Shown here in pieces: positions 10,139 through 18,500 of a stretch of 64,000 nucleotides of DNA. A model generated the notes under the pieces. That model did not search any database and was not told where the DNA came from. It saw only the letters and a list, made by a program, of their open reading frames with translations. Position numbers and translations under genes: made by a program. How positions within the stretch are numbered: position 1 is the stretch's first letter; every line of letters starts with the position of its first letter. The stretch comes from Candidatus Cohnella colombiensis (lineage in GTDB: Bacteria; Bacillota; Bacilli; Paenibacillales; Paenibacillaceae): positions 310,001 to 374,000 of the forward strand of contig CP119317.1 of NCBI GenBank assembly GCA_029203125.1, in the 5' to 3' direction.

Positions 10139-10177
10139 AGCGGTCCTACAGGTGCAAGACCTGTGGGGTCGCTTTTT
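10139..10177 (+). terminator. Rho-independent terminator after the first importer operon
   Basis: A stem of about 14 pairs (AGCGGTCCTACAGG with CCTGTGGGGTCGCT, some G-U pairs) around a seven-base loop is followed by TTTTT. It sits 26 bases after the solute-binding protein stop. Confidence 0.8.
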
Positions 10178-10215
10178 GCATGCCATTAATGCCGCTAACT
10201 CGCTCCCTCGCACGG

Positions 10216-11270
10216 AATAAGTCGGCCAAACCGACTTAAATGTGCTAAACTCACTTCGTCGCACCGAATAAGTCGGCCAAACCGACTTAAATGCGCTAAA
10301 CTCGCTCCCCCGCATGGAATAAGTCGGCCAAACCGACTTAAATGCTCTAAACTCGCTTCGTCGCATGGAATAAGTCGGCCAAACCGACTTAAATGCACCA
10401 AACTCGCTCCCCCGCACAGAATAAGTCGGCAAAACTGACTTAAAACATCAAAAGTAGCACCATCGCATGATGCAAGACCGCGAGACGGTCTTAGAAACTC
10501 AAAAGTAGCACCGCCGGATGATGCAAGACCGCGAAACGGTCTTAGAAACTCAAAAGTAGCAACGCAGGATGATGCAAGACCGCGAGCCGGTCTTAGAAAC
10601 TCAAAAGTAGCACCGCCGGACGATGCAAGACCGCGAGCCGGTCTTAGAAACTCATAAGTAGCACCGCCGGATGGTGCACGACCGCGAGACGGTCTTAGAA
10701 ACTCAAAAGTAGCACCGCCGGACGATGCAAGACCGCGAGACGGTCTTAGAAGCTTAAAAGTAGCACCGCCGTATGATGCAAGACCGCGAGACGGTCTTAG
10801 AAGCTCAAAAGTAGCACCATCGGATGATGCAAGACCGCGAAACGGTCTTAGAAGCTCAAAAGCAGCACAGCCGGACGATGCACGACCGCGAGCCGGTCTT
10901 AGAAGCTCAAAAGCAGCACCACCGCACGTAATAAGGCGGAAAACTCGCCTTAAATGCTCCAAACTCGCTTCGTCGCACGTAATAAGGCGTAAAACTCGCC
11001 TTAAATGCTCCAAACTCGCTCCCTCGCACAGAATAAGGCGTAAAACTCGCCTTAAATGCTCCAAACTCGCTCCCTCGCACAGAATAAGGCGGAAAACTCG
11101 CCTTAAATGCTCCAAACTTACTCCCTCGCACAGAATAAGGCGTAAAACTCGCCTTAAATGCTCTAAACTCGCTCCCCCGCACGGAATAAGTCGGCCAAAC
11201 CGCCTAAAATGCTCTAAACTCGCTCCCCCGCACGTAATAAGTCGGCCAAACCGACTTAAATGCTCCAAAC
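10216..11270. repeat. 21-unit tandem array, exact 51-bp period, hairpin in every unit
   Basis: Units begin (at AATAAG or its equivalent) at 10216 and every 51 bases to 11236, with no indel in any unit I checked. Each holds a 19-base inverted repeat. There are three stem types: AAGTCGG/CCGACTT (units 1-5, 20-21), AAGACCG/CGGTCTT (units 6-14) and AAGGCG/CGCCTT (units 15-19). The 32-base stretch between hairpins is one family across all types: the positions CTC, AAA, GC, CC, CCG and a final AAG align. Because 51 is a multiple of three, frames stay open on the minus strand (a 357-codon frame of 17-residue repeats), but it has a TTG start without a ribosome site, so I do not call it a gene. No unique spacers, so not CRISPR. 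Confidence 0.9.
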
Positions 11271-11273
11271 TTA

Positions 11274-11354
11274 ATGTTCGGCGATTTTTGGTTCATAGAT
11301 AAAGAGCTATTGGTTGCGGATCAGAAAGTGTTCATCATGCTGGAATACCTGTAA
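11274..11354 (+). other. Short open frame, possible gene remnant
   Basis: Directly after the array an ATG opens 26 codons (MFGDFWFIDKELLVADQKVF, then IMLEYL and stop). It has no ribosome site. The residue mix looks protein-like, so it may be the decayed tail of a lost gene, but chance is possible. From 11355 to about 11490 I see nothing recognisable. Confidence 0.2.
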
Positions 11355-11493
11355 CGGACGAGGAGGATATAATTTGTCGTTAGGTAGGTTAGGGAGTCGA
11401 AAATCGAGTTTGAACACGTGTTCAGGCTAATCGCGGAGTCTAATAAGAACAAACAATCGCCAAACAAACCATCTGTTTTCTATTTGTTTGGAT

Positions 11494-11621
11494 AACGTTT
11501 CACCTAACAATAGTTTAGAAAACGTTATAAATACAAATAAAGCGCTTTATTCCGGTGAAGCGCAGAACATATTAGAAAAATTATTTTTTATAGTTAGCAT
11601 AAAAACTATTGTTTTTATAAT
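11494..11621 (+). promoter_or_regulatory. Control region of the AraC-type regulator gene with several palindromes
   Basis: Two AACGTT cores (11494-11499 and 11521-11526) have the CG-centred form used by LacI-family proteins. A perfect 16-base palindrome AATAAAGCGCTTTATT is at 11536-11551. An exact 11-base inverted pair, AACAATAGTTT (11506-11516) and AAACTATTGTT (11603-11613), brackets the region. A TATAAT lies at 11616-11621, 44 bases before the ATG. The LacI-family gene downstream could act here. Confidence 0.45.
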
Positions 11622-11664
11622 AACTTGTAGTATTATTAGGGTAAGAAAAAAGGGGGCGTTGTGA

Positions 11665-12444
11665 ATGACGGTTATGAATGCGTTTCCAGCCCAGTCAAAG
11701 GCTTATCCATTTCCGATTACACAGCTGCTAGACATGACAGAAGCGAAAGAAGACTCTATTCAGAGAGTGCAAAGAACGATGGTCGTTAAGTGGACAGAGG
11801 AGCTATCTCCATCTTTCCAAGATCGTGGAGTCGTTCAGTTTGCGGTTTTGAATGTGTTGGAGGACCTCATCGGAAAGACGGGGACTGTCTTTCATATTGG
11901 TGATCGTAGCTTTGGCATCGTTCTCTATGGTTCGAAGAAGGAATTAACTGATGAAGCGATGGACACTTTCGTAATTTTCCTAAGCTCATGTTTAGCCAAA
12001 TATGCAAAGATCCATGCGATGATTGGAATCGGTGAGATGATGGACACCTTTCTCGATTTGAACAAATCGCTAATTATGGCATTACAGTCGCTAGATCATC
12101 GTTATAAGACGAATGAACCGGAAAGTCATCCTTTCGTTGAAGAGGCTAAATCGTTGCTACAGCAGGACTATGGCGACGGAGTATGCTTAAAGCTAATTGC
12201 GAAGAAACTCTATGTTAATCCCGCTTATTTAGGAAGATTATTTAAGACATATCAAGCGATCACTTTCAATGAATACTTGATTCAGGTTAGAATGGAGAAA
12301 GCTAAAGAACTGTTAAAAACAACAGATATGAAAATATATGAAATCGCACATGAGATCGGGTATCGACAGTTGGATTGGTTTTATAAGAAGTTTAAAGAGT
12401 ATACAGGATACAGTGCGAAAGAATATAAAGTAAAACAAGTGTAA
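11665..12444 (+). CDS. AraC-family transcription regulator
   Basis: The product has 259 residues. The C-terminal 100 residues are an AraC DNA-binding domain with two helix-turn-helix units (first near LKLIAKKLYVNPAYLGRLFK, second near IYEIAHEIGYRQLDWFYKKF). The N-terminal 155 residues are not a cupin; they resemble the central domain of YesN-type response regulators but without a receiver domain or phospho-acceptor aspartate. It therefore may sense a ligand or partner directly. The ATG at 11665 follows a GGGGG site. A LacI-family gene begins 35 bases downstream, probably in the same transcript. Confidence 0.8.
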   Translation: MTVMNAFPAQSKAYPFPITQLLDMTEAKEDSIQRVQRTMVVKWTEELSPSFQDRGVVQFAVLNVLEDLIGKTGTVFHIGDRSFGIVLYGSKKELTDEAMDTFVIFLSSCLAKYAKIHAMIGIGEMMDTFLDLNKSLIMALQSLDHRYKTNEPESHPFVEEAKSLLQQDYGDGVCLKLIAKKLYVNPAYLGRLFKTYQAITFNEYLIQVRMEKAKELLKTTDMKIYEIAHEIGYRQLDWFYKKFKEYTGYSAKEYKVKQV

Positions 12445-12479
12445 GTAATTGATGTCGGAACTGACGGAGTGAGGCTCGA

Positions 12480-13544
12480 TTGAAAAAAGTGACGATGCAG
12501 CAGATTGCTGAACAGGTGGGAGTGTCGAAATTCGCGGTATCTCAGGCCTTATCTGGTAAACCCGGTGTCGCTGAAGACACAAGAACGAAGATCGTACAAA
12601 CTGCGAACGAGCTTGGTTACTTTTGGAAAACAAAAATTATTAAGCGGTCCCCATCCACTGGACTAGAAATCAACGGGAATCGAGCACAGGATGCTGCGAA
12701 AAGTACCGTCATTATTCTAATGCCCAATGTTCGTTTTCAAAGTCGTGAGTCATTATTCTGGGGTAGAATAATAGATGGGGTATCAGCGGCTTTAGCAGAG
12801 AAAGAAATCGGCGTGATGATGATAACTGAAAATTACTCGGAAAGATCACTAAAGAGCATTAATCCGAATGGTGTGCTGGGCTTGATCGGAATCGGGTATA
12901 TTGCTACAAATCTATTGCTTGAAATTCGCCAGATGGGTATCCCATTTGTTCTAATCGATCACGAGGATCCAATGATCCCATCAGACACCGTGTTTATGAA
13001 CAACTACGATTGCATGCGTCAGATTACATCGTTGGTGCTACAAGCTGGACATAAGGATGTTCGATTTATCGGGGGACCGCGCTATTCTCGAAGCTTTCAT
13101 GATCGGTGGCTTGGATTCCGGATTATGATGGAGGAAAATGGGCTGTCAGTGCCTAATCCGGAAGAGGACCCACTACTTCAGCTAGAGCTCGAAGAAAACG
13201 AATATATTGTCGTACGTCGCGAGCTAGATTTGTTAATCGCTCAGAACAAGCTGCCAACCGTATTCGTATGTGCCAATGACTTTCTAGCCTATCTAGTGAT
13301 GGAAAGGCTAATTGAGCGCGGAATTAGTATTCCGGATACAGTTTCTATAACGGGTTTCGACCATACAGATGAAACGAATGATCCAAAGCTGCCTACCTTA
13401 AGCACAATTCATGTGCCGAATAAGAGAATGGGTAAGCGAGCAGTAGAGATGCTGTACACAAGAGTGAATGATCCAGATCGTCCATTTGAGAAGACACTTA
13501 TTAACGGTAACTTTATGCTTCGCAATTCGTTTAAGAAAATTTGA
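12480..13544 (+). CDS. LacI-family transcription repressor
   Basis: TTG start at 12480 gives MKKVTMQQIAEQVGVSKFAV, a standard LacI helix-turn-helix and hinge (to about residue 60). A periplasmic-binding-like sensor core follows from about residue 75 (TVIILMPNVRF). Length (354) is normal for the family. The sensor part should bind a sugar or sugar phosphate. Its neighbour is an AraC-type regulator, so this pair may jointly control a carbohydrate locus, possibly the importer upstream of the hairpin array. Target genes are not shown by sequence. Confidence 0.85.
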   Translation: MKKVTMQQIAEQVGVSKFAVSQALSGKPGVAEDTRTKIVQTANELGYFWKTKIIKRSPSTGLEINGNRAQDAAKSTVIILMPNVRFQSRESLFWGRIIDGVSAALAEKEIGVMMITENYSERSLKSINPNGVLGLIGIGYIATNLLLEIRQMGIPFVLIDHEDPMIPSDTVFMNNYDCMRQITSLVLQAGHKDVRFIGGPRYSRSFHDRWLGFRIMMEENGLSVPNPEEDPLLQLELEENEYIVVRRELDLLIAQNKLPTVFVCANDFLAYLVMERLIERGISIPDTVSITGFDHTDETNDPKLPTLSTIHVPNKRMGKRAVEMLYTRVNDPDRPFEKTLINGNFMLRNSFKKI

Positions 13545-13563
13545 ATGCTATATCAATATACAT

Positions 13564-13612
13564 AAAAAGCGTTCGCTTCTCGGGTTACTCACCGAGAGAC
13601 GAACGCTTTTTA
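13564..13612. terminator. Bidirectional terminator between convergent genes
   Basis: A long stem (AAAAAGCGTTCG..TCTCGG with CCGAGAG.CGAACGCTTTTT) around an eight-base loop has T-runs in both directions. It serves the LacI gene on plus and the cyclophilin gene on minus. Confidence 0.9.
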
Positions 13613-13616
13613 TATA

Positions 13617-14426
13617 TTACTTTATGACATCTGGTTCTGGAGCATCGACACCGCGTGTATCTACTGTAACTTTCGTCATTATAGCAGGTGTCTTCGGACG
13701 GTTTTGTGAACCGGTAGGTGCAGATACGATTTCATCTACGACATCAAGCCCTTCGGTTACTTTACCGAATGATGCATATGCGCCATCAAGGTGAGGAGCA
13801 TCTGCTACCATGATGAAAAATTGGGAGCCTGCAGAGTTAGGGTCACCTGTGCGAGCCATGGAGAGTACACCACGCGTATGCTTTAGGTCATTCTTGAATT
13901 TGTTTTGCGTAAATTCGCCTTCGATGCTGTAATCTGGGCCACCCGTGCCTGTCCCATCTGGGTCTCCGCCTTGAATCATAAAGCCTGGAATAACGCGGTG
14001 GAAGATTGTACCATCATAGAAGCCTTTCTTCACTAAGGATATGAAGTTGTTGACGGTGTTGGGCGCAACCTTCGGGTACAGCTCGATTGTAATTGTTTTG
14101 CCGTTGTCCATCTCGATCGTGACGATCGGGTTGTCTCCGGATGTGTCGACATTGCTCATTGGTGGAGCCTCCTCATTAGGTGTAGGGGTAGGTGTAGCTT
14201 TTGGTGTAGCTTTTGGAGTAGCTTTTGGTGTGGCTTTTGGTGTAGCTTCTGGTGAAGCTTTTGGTGTAGCCGCAGCCGAATTTGAATTCGAAGGTGACTC
14301 TGATGCGGATGACCCTTGATTGTTACTGTTTGTGGTTTTGTTCTTATCTCCACATCCTGCTACAACGAGCAATAATGCAAGAAAAGCAACAATAACGACT
14401 ACAGGACGAAGCTTAAATGAACGCAA
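13617..14426 (-). CDS. Secreted lipoprotein peptidyl-prolyl cis-trans isomerase (cyclophilin)
   Basis: I place the start at TTG 14426 (MRSFKLRPVVVIVAFLALLL), seven bases after AGGGGG; an upstream in-frame ATG at 14465 lacks a site. Product 269 residues: a lipoprotein signal with lipobox VAGC, an Ala/Thr/Pro/Lys low-complexity linker made of repeated ATPK units, then a cyclophilin domain (FHRVIPGFMIQGGDPDGTG, SQFFIMVADAPHLDG). The conserved FHR and QGGD motifs of the active site are present. It should fold or refold exported proteins at the outer face of the membrane. The linker probably spans the wall. It is monocistronic with its own terminator. Confidence 0.9.
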   Translation of the reverse strand: MRSFKLRPVVVIVAFLALLLVVAGCGDKNKTTNSNNQGSSASESPSNSNSAAATPKASPEATPKATPKATPKATPKATPTPTPNEEAPPMSNVDTSGDNPIVTIEMDNGKTITIELYPKVAPNTVNNFISLVKKGFYDGTIFHRVIPGFMIQGGDPDGTGTGGPDYSIEGEFTQNKFKNDLKHTRGVLSMARTGDPNSAGSQFFIMVADAPHLDGAYASFGKVTEGLDVVDEIVSAPTGSQNRPKTPAIMTKVTVDTRGVDAPEPDVIK

Positions 14427-14520
14427 AACAGATCCCCCTTGATTCAAATCATCTACACGTATCATATCATGAGTCGAATGGGGATTCCAATGTGCGTTAA
14501 GCTACGACTTATTGATTGTG

Positions 14521-15345
14521 TTAGCTTGTCTTCGATAGCTCGGTCTTTGTTTTCACAATAATATCATTGATTTTGTTTTCTAATTCAAGTATTTTCTTTT
14601 GCTTCGTATTGATTTGCTGTGTAAGCGTAACTAAGGTGCTGAGCGCATCTAAAGTGCTCTTGGGTTCAGTATTCTTAATCGCATATTTGAAATTGCTCCA
14701 TACTGTCGGTTGGCTCTTGCGAGGCAAACCGGCTGCACTTCGTTGCGACTTGATTTGTACTTTGATGGGATCGATCTCCGCTAGCATCACTCGTAAACCT
14801 TTAACTACAGCAGAGTTTTCTGACTTAGCCTTCTTTAAATTCGCCTCTAACTGTTTGATCTCGTTCTTAGCCAGCGTTACGAGCAATTTCATTGCTTCTG
14901 CCTGTACATTTAATACAGAGGTAAGCGTTTTGTTCTTCACCGCTTTAGCAGTCGCAAGTTGTTTCTTCAATAGAGTGTAGTTATTGAATAGCGGCTTGTA
15001 TTTCGCTTTCGCATCGGTCACTTGCTGCTCGAGTTTTTTCTGTTTATCTTTGCCTACATTACTGATCGCTTTGCGTAGTGAGATCAGCGTCTCCTCGCTA
15101 CGGTAATGCAATGTCTTGATCTGTGATTCTAAGTCGAGGTCTTGGGCTAATAGAGTTGTAAGTTCAGTATACAACGGTTTTAGCTTGTCTGAAGTTTTGC
15201 CGTCTGCAGCAGAGACAGTTGCGTCAAAGCTAGTTTTAATTGCGGTCGTGAGTTCTATGCTAGCGGCATTCGTAGAAAGGGGGGAGAGCATCGTTGCGCC
15301 AATTGCAACGATGAGCGACAGTAAAGTCTTGAATAGGTTGGACAT
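14521..15345 (-). CDS. Secreted coiled-coil protein, unknown function
   Basis: I choose the ATG at 15345 because AGGAGG then lies seven bases upstream; the ATG at 15351 is one base from it. The 274-residue product has a signal peptide (about residues 1-27, ending TNA). The rest is almost wholly charged alpha-helix with heptad character, rich in Lys, Leu, Ala, Glu and Thr (for example KKLEQQVTDAKAKYKPLF). There are no cysteines or recognisable catalytic motifs. It could be a wall-associated structural or tethering protein. I do not recognise a named family. Confidence 0.65.
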   Translation of the reverse strand: MSNLFKTLLSLIVAIGATMLSPLSTNAASIELTTAIKTSFDATVSAADGKTSDKLKPLYTELTTLLAQDLDLESQIKTLHYRSEETLISLRKAISNVGKDKQKKLEQQVTDAKAKYKPLFNNYTLLKKQLATAKAVKNKTLTSVLNVQAEAMKLLVTLAKNEIKQLEANLKKAKSENSAVVKGLRVMLAEIDPIKVQIKSQRSAAGLPRKSQPTVWSNFKYAIKNTEPKSTLDALSTLVTLTQQINTKQKKILELENKINDIIVKTKTELSKTS

Positions 15346-15381
15346 CTTCATTCCTCCTCATAGTGGGTAATGCTGCACGCC

Positions 15382-15431
15382 AAAAAGCACCCGCAACAAG
15401 GGCGATGGCTCGCCTTTGCTTACGGGTGCTT
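15382..15431 (-). terminator. Terminator of the S-layer nucleotidase gene (minus strand)
   Basis: On the minus strand AAGCACCCG pairs with CGGGTGCTT, with an inner AAGGCGA/TCGCCTT-type pairing, followed by TTTTT. It lies about 75 bases past the stop of the 1891-codon gene and upstream of the coiled-coil gene. Confidence 0.75.
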
Positions 15432-15504
15432 CCTACGTAAGTGATGATAAATTCAGTTGTGTGCGTTCAATATAACTGATGGAAAAGCGGTGTGTCAAGC
15501 AAAG

Positions 15505-18500
15505 TTAATTCAACAAGCTCAAGCTCTTCAATGCACGGAGTAAAATAACTGCAGCTTCAGCACGCGTAGCGGATGCTGTCGGTGCAAATGCACCTTTCGT
15601 ATTTCCTTGCATTATTCCTTGGTTAGCAAGCAACGCAACTTGTCCGGATGCCCATTGTGGAATTGTTGTATAATCCGAGAAATTGTTCAATACTTGCTTG
15701 TCGCCAGCTGCAATATTCGGATTAACAATCGTAATTGCACGAGCGATCATGACCGCCATCTCTGCACGTGAGATCGTCGCATTCGGTGCGAACTTATTCG
15801 GCTCTACACCGTTAACAAGTCCGAATTGAACAGCGGTAGATATAGAACTCGCATACCAAGCATCTTGAGCAACGTCCTGGAAGGAATTCGTTACTGTCGA
15901 TGGTGTGAGGCCTAGACTGCGAACGAGTAGTGAAGTGAATTCCGCTCTTGAGATTGCTTTGTTCGGAGCAAAATGAGAGTCGTTAATCCCTTTAATGATC
16001 ATCTTGGAGGCCATCTTCTCAATTTCATTTTTGGCCCAATGTCCGTTCAAGTCAGTGAAGCTTTTGTTGTATTGTAAAAGGGTGTATGTGCTATTGCCCG
16101 GACGCTTCATCTCCACTACGACCTTGCCATCGATTATCGATGTAAGATGTGGGACGAAGAGAAGCTCGCCAGTAATTGGATCAAGCATTACTGCAGTTAC
16201 ATTCGTAGCATTAGCAGTAGGGGTGTTCATCGTACGAGATACGAATGTTGTTCCGAAATTGTTCAGCACTTGTCTATCATTGCCGTTTACGAGTGTGACT
16301 TCGAATTCATAAGCAACATCGCCAGCAAGCTGTGCGCCTAATTCGTTCGCTTTGTTCTTCAAATCTGTTAGTAATTGCTGATTGACAGGTGTAATGGATA
16401 TGAGCACTTCATTCCCATTCATAGAGCCATTACTTGGCAAGTTAAGCACGCTTAAAGGCAAAGAGTAAGTTGCTTCCGCTGTTGCGACCTTAATAATGAC
16501 AGGCTGGGTCGGGGTGCTACCTGCAGATAATGATGCAACTGGAAGTGAAACGACCGTCGCTCCGCTTAGATTGTGCATATTAATAAGCAATTCAGCAGGT
16601 TGGCCTGTTGCATTAGGCAAATTCTTTAAGGCAGCTTGCAGATCCGTTGCCCCAATTGCAACTTGATTAACCATTTGACCTGCCGCATTCGTGCCCGCTG
16701 TAACTTGAATAGCATCTTGAGCTAGTTCGTTACTGTTTGCTGGGGTAGAACCCTCAGTAGTTGGCTTTTCTTCCTTTGTAACCGGAGGGATATAGCCACC
16801 GTTGTCCGTGCTCGTCAGCTTCGCTTTCTCGATAATTCTTCCCTCAACTGTAGGTGAAATTGTACCGCCCAGAGAGGTCATATATTCGATGAATATTTCA
16901 TAGTCTGCATAGCCCAAATCCTCATGATATGCGCCATCCACAATGGCTTGCGCGAAGGAAGTGTAGCCATCGCCACCTAGTGCGACAAAGCTGTTTGTTG
17001 CCATGCGATAAGTTTTCGTCAAATTAAGCGCTGTGTAGCCAGTTGCTGTCTTGATCTCAACGTCATACACTTTGCTACCGGCCGCTTGAGTCGGATCCCA
17101 TTTGAACCGCATACCTGCGATTTGGGGGAACTTTCCTGGTAAATCGCCAAGCTTCGCTCCACTGATTCCATTTTCCAAACCATCCTTAAGCTGTTGGCCT
17201 GTTACGTCGAGTACAAACAAAGTGTTGCCGAATGGCATTACGGTACGAAGCTCGCCCATCGTAATGTCACCTGTATCGATCGGAGCGCGTATGCCGCCAC
17301 CATTCATAATTGCAATATCTGCGTTTTTCAGCAGCTTTGCCTTATATAGCATGCCATCGGCGATAAAGTTTCCTAAATTCGTTTCCTTTGATCGAACGTC
17401 AGCGCGTGCACCATCAAGGACGACAGTTGTTTTCCCAATCACTTGTTGTTTCAGTACGTCCAGTTCCGCGTTGTAAGGGCTAAGCATGCTTTTGATAGTT
17501 GCATCTTCTGCGACAGTGTTATCGACGACAAGAAGTCTTCCGTTAACTTGCTCGGTTAAAATAACGCCGTCATTGTCGAAGGTCAAATTGACGAGACCAA
17601 GAAATTTGCCCCATTCATTTGCTTGTACGATGACAGTCGGTGCGTCATGAGCGTTGGAAACGATAACGGGCGCATCGAGCATCGTATGCGTATGCCCGCC
17701 AACGATGAGGTCGATGCCTTCAACTGCCTTCGCGAGACTTACGTCGCGATTGTAACCGAGATGCGACAACGCGATGATTTTATTGACACCTTCGTTCTCG
17801 ATAGCGGCAACTGTAGCTGCTGCTGACGCATCTGCAGCTTTGAAGGTAACGTTCTTGCCCGGGCTTGAAGTTTCGATCGTATCTTCAGTCGTTAAACCGA
17901 ATACGCCAACTTTTTGTCCGTTCACACCCAGGATGACGTAAGGATAAACTCCTGCATCTGCTGTCGATTTCACCGCACCTGTATCGATCGTCTTCGGTTG
18001 CTTCAACAGCGGACTAATGTTTGAATCTTTACTGAAGTCAATATTCGAGGTGACCAATGGGAATTGAGCTGCTTTAATGAAATCGGCAAGTACGGATGTG
18101 CCGGAATCAAATTCATGATTTCCGAATGTCATGGCATCATAGCCGAGTGCATTCATGAACTTGAGATCTGCTAGACCAGCCCATTTCGTGAAGTACAAGT
18201 CGCCAGAGAAAACATCGCCTGCATCAAGCAACAGACTGTTCGTCGAACTGTTGCGAACTTGCTTCACAAGTGTTGCGCGACGAGCGACATCAGCCAAATG
18301 CGCATGTGTATCGTTCGTATGCATGATCGTCAAGTTCCAGTATCCAACGGTGACATTCGCTTGCGCGACTCCGTAACCATCTCCGCTTATTGCGGTAATG
18401 ATTGCAGTACCGACTTTAGAGCCAGGTGTGACTAGTCCCGTATTGCTTACACTTGCTACTGCTGTGTCAGAGGAAGTCCAAGTGACAGTTGTATTAGAAT

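Noticed and set aside
10195..11268. 357-codon minus-strand frame of 17-residue repeats in the hairpin array
   Set aside because: The 51-bp unit is divisible by three, so several frames stay open. The start is TTG without a ribosome site, and neighbouring frames are open as well. I list the array as a repeat.
10216..11270. CRISPR array
   Set aside because: Units are contiguous and related along their whole length; there are no unique spacers and no cas genes.
14041..14319. Plus-strand frame rich in GVAFGVAFG opposite the cyclophilin linker
   Set aside because: It is the antisense image of the ATPK repeats in the lipoprotein linker; no ribosome site.
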